Positions 59,434 through 64,000 of a stretch of DNA of 64,000 nt are shown here, piece after piece. Positions within the stretch are counted from its first letter, which is position 1; each line of letters begins with the position of its first letter. The stretch covers positions 1-64,000 of the forward strand of contig JAEWLW010000075.1 of NCBI GenBank assembly GCA_023457355.1, written 5' to 3'. The notes beneath the pieces were generated by a model. That model worked only from the letters and a program-made list of their open reading frames with translations. It was not told the DNA's origin and ran no database searches. The position numbers and the translations under genes are program-made. This DNA is from Bacillota bacterium. Its GTDB lineage: Bacteria; Bacillota; Clostridia; Oscillospirales; Ruminococcaceae.

Positions 59434-61590
59434 TTGCCGGTGAAATTGAGTGTTAGGACAATTTTTCTATGCCTTAGCAAAAACAAGCTGATCCAGGCCT
59501 TGCGCGATGGACTGGTGGCGATTATTCCGGTGATTATGGTCGGTTCGTTCGCGCTTACTTTTCAAACGCTGCCCATTGCTGTTTATCAGCAATGGATCAG
59601 TCATTTTGGCGGCGGCTTTTTCATCAACGTCCTGTCGCTGATATATGGCGCCACGTTTAAAATGCTTTCAGTCTATACCGTTGTTTCAGTCAGTTTTAAG
59701 GTCAGCAAAGCATTATATGGGGCATCGGGAAGCCTTCAGGGGGCGCCGTTTGCCTCTCTGGGATGTTTTGTCATATTAAGCGGTGCTTTTGTTTCGGGGG
59801 GCAACTTTGACGCGTTTGGCCCAATTGGAATAAACACCGCTTTATTTTCTGCAATAGCGGGAACGGTTCTCTATCATCAGTTTCTGGAAAAGCAAAAGAA
59901 GAACCATCGCTTATTTGCCGATGGGGCCGACGTGGAATTTAACAACGCGCTTTCGGTGGTTTTTGTTGTTGCGGCCGTTATTTTTATATGTGCGGTTTTT
60001 AATTCCTTTATTATGCATCATTTTGACGTTTCCGGCCTGAGCGAACTGGTTTCCGACGGTCTGGAGAGCGTCTTTGAATATATGGGGCGGACGTTGCCGT
60101 CAGGCCTGCTGTTTGTGCTGCTGCTCAATTTAATGTGGACCATGGGCATACACGGCAGCAATATGCTGGAATCCGTGGCGCGGTCCATCTTTTATCCGGC
60201 CATAGAAATCAACAGGGCGGCTGTTGCCGCAGGCGGGGCACCGACCGAAATATTATCAAAAACTTTTCTGGATACGTTTGTGCTCATGGGGGGATGTGGC
60301 ACCACATTGTCCCTGCTGGTGGGGGTGCTGCTCTTCAGCCGCCGGCGCTCGAACCGCCGGTTGTCGCGCATTGCGGCAATTCCCATGTTGTTTAACGTCA
60401 ATGAGTTGATGGTGTATGGATTGCCCGTGGTTTTTAATCCGGCGCTGTTTATTCCGTTTGTCATCACCCCGCTGGTGATGCTGCTTGTTTCTTATGCCGC
60501 CATGCGGGTGGGGCTGGTGCCGTTGGCGGCTCATCCTGCCGCATGGACAACGCCGATTGTTTTCAGCGGCTATGTGGTGACAGGTTCCATCCGAGGCAGC
60601 CTGTTGCAGCTGTTTAATCTGGTGGTGGGTGTGTTCATCTACAAACCCTTTGTGGCGCTTTATGACCGAGAGAAACTCGCCAATGCCGAAAGCATCACCC
60701 AAGAGCTGACCGAACTGGTTAAAAAGTGCGAGCGGGAAGGCACTTTTGTGAACCTGACCGAACTGGAGGATTCAAAAGGCGGCATGGCGCGCATGCTGGT
60801 TGAGGATTTAAAGCATGCGATTGAAACCGACGGCATAGCGCTGTATTATCAGCCGCAGCATAATGCTGCAGGGCGCTGCGTCGGCGTTGAGGGGCTGTTA
60901 CGGTGGAATCATGCCGCCGTGGGGATGCTCTATCCGCCGCTGGTCATTCGCATTGCGGAAGAAAGCGGTTTGCTGGAGCAGCTTGAGCGGCAGATGGTGT
61001 GCCGCGTTCTGCGGGAAGCTGGCGAGATTGTCCGGTTTTTAGGCGACGACACCAAAATCAGCGTCAACGTTTCAGGCAAGACCATACAAAGCGCGCGATT
61101 CGAAAAATTTCTTCGGGGCCTTTGCCTAGAATATGACCTGAAGCGCTATCACATTTGCCTGGAGGTGACCGAGCAGCGCGCGCTGCTTTTAGACCGGTCG
61201 GGAGAAGAGCGCTTTGCACGGATACATGATATGGGCTTTGAACTGGCTATTGACGATTTTTCAATGGGACATACCTCCATTAAATATCTGGAAGGCAGCA
61301 GCTTTAATGTTGTAAAGCTTGACGGCAATTTGGTCAAGGAGCTGCAATATAACAGCCGTGTCGGAGAGATTATTTCCTCAATCGTCAATCTGTCCGGTTC
61401 TCTGGGGTTTTCGGTACTGGCCGAATATGTCGAGACGGAACAGCAGCGTGCCATGCTTGAAAAGCTGGGCTGCGTCCATTATCAGGGGTATCTTTACAGC
61501 CCGGCAATACCGCTGCGCAAACTGGAACGATATGCCAGAGAAACGGTGACCGTCAGTAAAATGGACGAGGGCTTGTCTGTAAATAGATAA
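59434..61590 (+). CDS. PTS IIC-like membrane domain fused to EAL domain
   Basis: An up-to-718-aa fusion. Residues 1 to about 420 form a cellobiose-type PTS IIC fold with eight to ten hydrophobic segments (RDGLVAIIPVIMVGSFALTF, MWTMGIHGSNMLESV). Residues 450-700 are an EAL c-di-GMP phosphodiesterase domain with all expected catalytic residues: EGLLRW, the N of SVNVSG, EVTE, the DD of IDDFS, the K of VVKLD, AEYVET and QGYLYSP. No IIA or IIB domain is present, so a sugar receptor that sets c-di-GMP level is more likely than a true transporter. The start is uncertain: TTG 59434 or GTG 59443, with only a weak GGGG upstream. Confidence 0.88.
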   Translation: MPVKLSVRTIFLCLSKNKLIQALRDGLVAIIPVIMVGSFALTFQTLPIAVYQQWISHFGGGFFINVLSLIYGATFKMLSVYTVVSVSFKVSKALYGASGSLQGAPFASLGCFVILSGAFVSGGNFDAFGPIGINTALFSAIAGTVLYHQFLEKQKKNHRLFADGADVEFNNALSVVFVVAAVIFICAVFNSFIMHHFDVSGLSELVSDGLESVFEYMGRTLPSGLLFVLLLNLMWTMGIHGSNMLESVARSIFYPAIEINRAAVAAGGAPTEILSKTFLDTFVLMGGCGTTLSLLVGVLLFSRRRSNRRLSRIAAIPMLFNVNELMVYGLPVVFNPALFIPFVITPLVMLLVSYAAMRVGLVPLAAHPAAWTTPIVFSGYVVTGSIRGSLLQLFNLVVGVFIYKPFVALYDREKLANAESITQELTELVKKCEREGTFVNLTELEDSKGGMARMLVEDLKHAIETDGIALYYQPQHNAAGRCVGVEGLLRWNHAAVGMLYPPLVIRIAEESGLLEQLERQMVCRVLREAGEIVRFLGDDTKISVNVSGKTIQSARFEKFLRGLCLEYDLKRYHICLEVTEQRALLLDRSGEERFARIHDMGFELAIDDFSMGHTSIKYLEGSSFNVVKLDGNLVKELQYNSRVGEIISSIVNLSGSLGFSVLAEYVETEQQRAMLEKLGCVHYQGYLYSPAIPLRKLERYARETVTVSKMDEGLSVNR

Positions 61591-61596
61591 ACGATG

Positions 61597-61652
61597 AAAA
61601 ATTCGCTGTAAAGGCGCAGCTGGCGCCAGCTGCGCCTTTACAGCGAATTTTT
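61597..61652. terminator. 56-bp perfect palindrome, terminator-like
   Basis: Positions 61597-61624 and 61625-61652 are exact reverse complements with no spacer. The ends are AAAAA and TTTTT, so on either strand it forms a very stable hairpin followed by T residues. It lies 6 bp after the IIC-EAL stop. Confidence 0.85.
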
Positions 61653-61747
61653 CTGCCGTTCTTAAAGCAACGCCCTGAAAAATTTCTGAACGCACCATTA
61701 TAATTAAGCGAAGTGGGTATTGTAATATCAAACGCTTTCTGTTAAAA

Positions 61748-61778
61748 TTGACAACGGTATATACAGGTGTATATACAC
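61748..61778 (+). promoter_or_regulatory. promoter with two TATATA operator-like palindromes
   Basis: TTGACA (61748-61753) is followed after 16-18 nt by TATATA/TATACA. GTATATAC (61757-61764) and the perfect 12-bp palindrome GTGTATATACAC (61767-61778) overlap the spacer and -10 box. They resemble operators of GntR-family (TreR-like) repressors. No such regulator gene is in the window. Confidence 0.55.
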
Positions 61779-61803
61779 ATCGTTGCCGACCGAGGAGAAA
61801 GTT

Positions 61804-62868
61804 ATGGATTACCTGAAAAAATTGCTGAACAAGATTTTTATCGACGGCCTTTCCGGCATGGCGCTGGGTCTCTTTTCCACACTGATTGTGGGAACCATCA
61901 TACAGCAGATCGGGCTGCTTATCGGCGGGAATTTGGGCGGAACACTCATTGTTCTCAGCAAGGTTGCGGCATCGCTGACAGGTGCGGGTATCGGCTGCGG
62001 TGTGGCCTATAAGTTTAAGGAGCCGCCGCTTGTTGTGCTCTCTGCCGCTACGGCCGGCATGGTGGGCGCATTCGCGGCCAAAATTGCCGCCGGTGCAGTC
62101 CTTGTGGATGGCGTCGTACATTACGCGGGCCCCGGTGAACCGCTTGGCGCCTTTATCGCCGCTTATGCCGGTATTGCATTGGGTCACGCCGTATCAGGCA
62201 AAACCAAAATAGATATCTTGGTGACGCCCATCGTCTCCATCGTTTTTGGTTCCGGCGTGGGGTTGGTTGCCGGTCCGCCTATTTCGGCGTTTATGGCCTG
62301 GGTGGGCAGCGTCATCAACTGGGGCACTGAACAGCAGCCTGTTTTAATGGGCATCATTGTGTCGGTGCTGATGGGCATGATATTAACCCTGCCGATCAGT
62401 TCGGCGGCGGTTGGCATTGTGCTTAATCTATCCGGCATCGCGGCGGGTGCCGCCACCGTCGGCTGCTGTGCCAATATGGTGGGCTTTGCTGTGGCCAGCT
62501 ACCGCGAAAACAAACTGGGTGGTCTGCTGGCACAGGGCTTGGGAACCAGTATGCTGCAAATACCGAATATTTATAAAAAACCGGTTATATGGCTCCCGGC
62601 AATTGTCAGCAGCGCGGTGCTGGGGCCTGTTTCGACCAAGCTGTTGGGTATGACCAGTAACGCGACCGGTTCCGGCATGGGAACGGCGGGCCTTGTCGGG
62701 CCGATTATGGCCTATCAGACCATGAGCCCCCTTATCGGCGGTGGCACTGCGCTGCTTGAAATTGCCGTGATGTACTTTGTTCTGCCGGCGGTTCTGTCGT
62801 TGGCGGTATCGGAGTTCATGCGCCGCAAAGGCTGGATTAAACTGGGGGATATGAAGCTGGACGTTTGA
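61804..62868 (+). CDS. PTS EIIC-type sugar permease (PTS_EIIC_2 family)
   Basis: A 354-aa membrane protein with about ten hydrophobic segments, matching the regulator/permease-type PTS_EIIC_2 family (KLLNKIFIDGLSGMALGLFSTLIVGTI at the N-terminus, TSNATGSGMGTAGLVGP near the end). No IIA or IIB partner is adjacent, which is usual for this family, and its substrates are unknown. GAGGAGA precedes ATG 61804; ATG 61783 lies before that ribosome-binding site. It has its own operator-overlapped promoter. Confidence 0.85.
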   Translation: MDYLKKLLNKIFIDGLSGMALGLFSTLIVGTIIQQIGLLIGGNLGGTLIVLSKVAASLTGAGIGCGVAYKFKEPPLVVLSAATAGMVGAFAAKIAAGAVLVDGVVHYAGPGEPLGAFIAAYAGIALGHAVSGKTKIDILVTPIVSIVFGSGVGLVAGPPISAFMAWVGSVINWGTEQQPVLMGIIVSVLMGMILTLPISSAAVGIVLNLSGIAAGAATVGCCANMVGFAVASYRENKLGGLLAQGLGTSMLQIPNIYKKPVIWLPAIVSSAVLGPVSTKLLGMTSNATGSGMGTAGLVGPIMAYQTMSPLIGGGTALLEIAVMYFVLPAVLSLAVSEFMRRKGWIKLGDMKLDV

Positions 62869-62898
62869 ACCGGACACGGTGTTCCGGTGACCAGATCC

Positions 62899-62929
62899 AA
62901 AAAGTGGGGGTGCCATGCCTCCGCTTTTT
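62899..62929 (+). terminator. terminator after PTS_EIIC_2 gene
   Basis: AAAAAGTGGGGG pairs with CCTCCGCTTTTT through two G-U wobbles, with TTTTT at the end. Confidence 0.65.
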
Positions 62930-62969
62930 GTGTTGCCCGGGCATAATAGGGCTGTATGCATTCAAAGTT

Positions 62970-63073
62970 AAACCACCTGAAAATCAGATTGTCTTTGCGA
63001 TCTATATTGACATCTCGCCGCTTTGCAAGGCCAAAAATATTCTCGCAACGCCTGTATCAATTCCAGGTGGTTT
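62970..63073. repeat. 10-bp inverted repeat framing about 84 bp
   Basis: AAACCACCTG (62970-62979) and its exact complement (63064-63073) enclose an AT-rich stretch. No open frame. It may be a folded leader or a small element; it precedes the HAD gene promoter by about 115 bp. Nothing else was recognised in 62930-63188. Confidence 0.45.
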
Positions 63074-63188
63074 GACTATGCAAGAATATTCGGTGTAAAA
63101 TACAGGTTAAATCATCCACGCAATTTGGCGATTTTTTATGTTTCAAACTCAATGTTGCAGCGCAATGCACAAAAAAATTATATCATAC

Positions 63189-63217
63189 TTGTCAAATTGA
63201 CATAATTACAGTATAAT
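63189..63217 (+). promoter_or_regulatory. sigma-A promoter of HAD phosphatase gene
   Basis: TTGTCA (63189-63194), 17 nt, TATAAT (63212-63217), about 30 nt before the start codon. Confidence 0.75.
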
Positions 63218-63248
63218 TATAACAGGAAAAGATGATAGGAGGATAAAT

Positions 63249-64000
63249 ATGCTTGATACTTTAGAACAGCTGCATGAAAAAAAAGGATTCCTCTGCGATA
63301 TGGACGGTGTTATCTATCATGGCAACCGCTTGCTGCCCGGTGTAAAAGAGTTTGTAGAATGGCTTTACGATTCGGGGAAAAGCTTTTTATTCTTAACGAA
63401 TTCAAGTGAGAGAAGCCCGCTGGAGTTGAAGCAGAAGCTGGCGCGCATGGGGCTGGATGTTGATGAGAGCCATTTTTACACCAGTGCGCTGGCAACCGCC
63501 AAGTTTTTAAGCCGTCAAGCGCCGGGTTGTACCGCTTATATCATCGGCGCACCCGGGTTATTCAACGCACTTTATGACGTGGGCATCACGATGAATGACG
63601 TTAACCCGGACTATGTCGTGGTAGGAGAGACGCGCAACTACAATTACGAAAGCATCCTCAAGGCGGTATCTCTGGTTCGCGCAGGCGCCAAGCTGATCGG
63701 CACAAATACCGATCTGACCGGCCCCTCTGAAAACGGGCTGATTCCCGCCTGCCGGGCGTTGATTGCCCCGATTGAATTGGCCACCGGTAAAAGCGCCTAT
63801 TTTGTCGGCAAGCCCAATCCGCTGATGATGCGCACCGGTTTAAAGCTGCTGGGGTGCCATTCCAACGAAGCGGTGATGGTGGGCGACCGCATGGATACAG
63901 ATATTGTTGCCGGCATGGAAACCGGCCTGGATACGGTGCTGGTGCTCAGCGGTGTCACCGATGTGGACGAGATGAAAAATTTTCCTTACCGGCCCACCTA
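63249..64000 (+). CDS. HAD-superfamily NagD-like phosphatase (partial)
   Basis: 250 codons of a HAD-IIA phosphatase continue beyond the window's right edge without a stop. The nucleophile motif is CDMDGVIYHG (D-x-D), motif II FLTNSS, motif III lysine KPNPLMM and motif IV GDRMDTDIVAG. NagD-like enzymes dephosphorylate small sugar phosphates and nucleotides in the cytosol. TAGGAGGA lies 6 nt before ATG 63249. The family is usually 260-270 aa, so only the C-terminal end is missing. Confidence 0.92.
   Translation, partial: MLDTLEQLHEKKGFLCDMDGVIYHGNRLLPGVKEFVEWLYDSGKSFLFLTNSSERSPLELKQKLARMGLDVDESHFYTSALATAKFLSRQAPGCTAYIIGAPGLFNALYDVGITMNDVNPDYVVVGETRNYNYESILKAVSLVRAGAKLIGTNTDLTGPSENGLIPACRALIAPIELATGKSAYFVGKPNPLMMRTGLKLLGCHSNEAVMVGDRMDTDIVAGMETGLDTVLVLSGVTDVDEMKNFPYRPT

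Noticed and set aside
1..64000. tRNA, rRNA or insertion sequence genes
   Set aside because: None could be recognised by cloverleaf arms, conserved rRNA stretches or transposase motifs when reading both strands.

Overview
The window looks like chromosome of a Gram-positive, endospore-forming anaerobe of the class Clostridia, probably an Oscillospirales relative. This is an inference from strong AGGAGG ribosome-binding sites, a T-box leader, a YIEGIA-type sporulation gene, an ECF sigma/RsgI pair, many PTS components and a molybdenum hydroxylase. No rRNA, tRNA, CRISPR array, phage or insertion sequence was seen. Gene density is high and most genes sit in short co-directional operons separated by clear hairpin terminators.

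Layout. 0.46-3.4 kb: a complete TRAP transporter (DctP, DctQ, DctM) behind a leader with two mutually exclusive hairpins. 3.7-5.1 kb: two tandem MgtC-family membrane proteins. 5.1-6.0 kb: a non-coding stretch holding copy A of a structured dispersed repeat. 6.1-16.6 kb: a sugar-utilisation cassette with fructose-type PTS IIB, IIC and IIA, its own HPr and Enzyme I, a PRD-type regulator, a class II aldolase, an IolC-like kinase broken by a frameshift, an aldo/keto reductase and a LacA/LacB/RpiB-like isomerase. 17.3-23.1 kb: deoC and a BmpA-type nucleoside ABC transporter. 23.3-26.9 kb (minus strand): the three subunits of a xanthine-dehydrogenase-family enzyme. Together these two blocks suggest nucleoside and purine salvage.

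27.2-30.5 kb: YIEGIA and its small partner, a ferritin-like protein and an unknown membrane protein. 30.8-39.5 kb: a cyclic beta-1,2-glucan-synthase-like protein split into two genes (about 2043 and 810 residues). 39.8-45.3 kb: DUF3870 protein, alanine dehydrogenase, DUF819 permease, transglutaminase-like protein and M19 dipeptidase, a likely peptide/alanine catabolic group. 45.6-47.6 kb (minus): CstA behind a T-box leader whose specifier reads best as AUC (Ile). 47.9-50.3 kb: ECF-type sigma factor, RsgI-like anti-sigma factor with a long low-complexity tail, and a DUF4358 lipoprotein. 50.6-53.1 kb: MBOAT acyltransferase and DHHW protein (surface polymer O-acylation). 53.2-56.1 kb: D,D-carboxypeptidase, DUF378 protein, copy B of the repeat and a patatin-like phospholipase. 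56.3-59.2 kb: RmuC, an HD hydrolase, a YbaK deacylase and a cyclophilin. 59.4-62.9 kb: a PTS IIC-EAL fusion and a second IIC-type permease with an operator-like promoter. 63.2 kb to the end: a HAD phosphatase cut by the window edge.

The observations most worth following are the IIC-EAL fusion, the dispersed repeat whose two copies keep the same hairpins through compensatory changes, the split glucan synthase, the Ile-type T-box on cstA, and the self-contained PTS cassette with a broken kinase.
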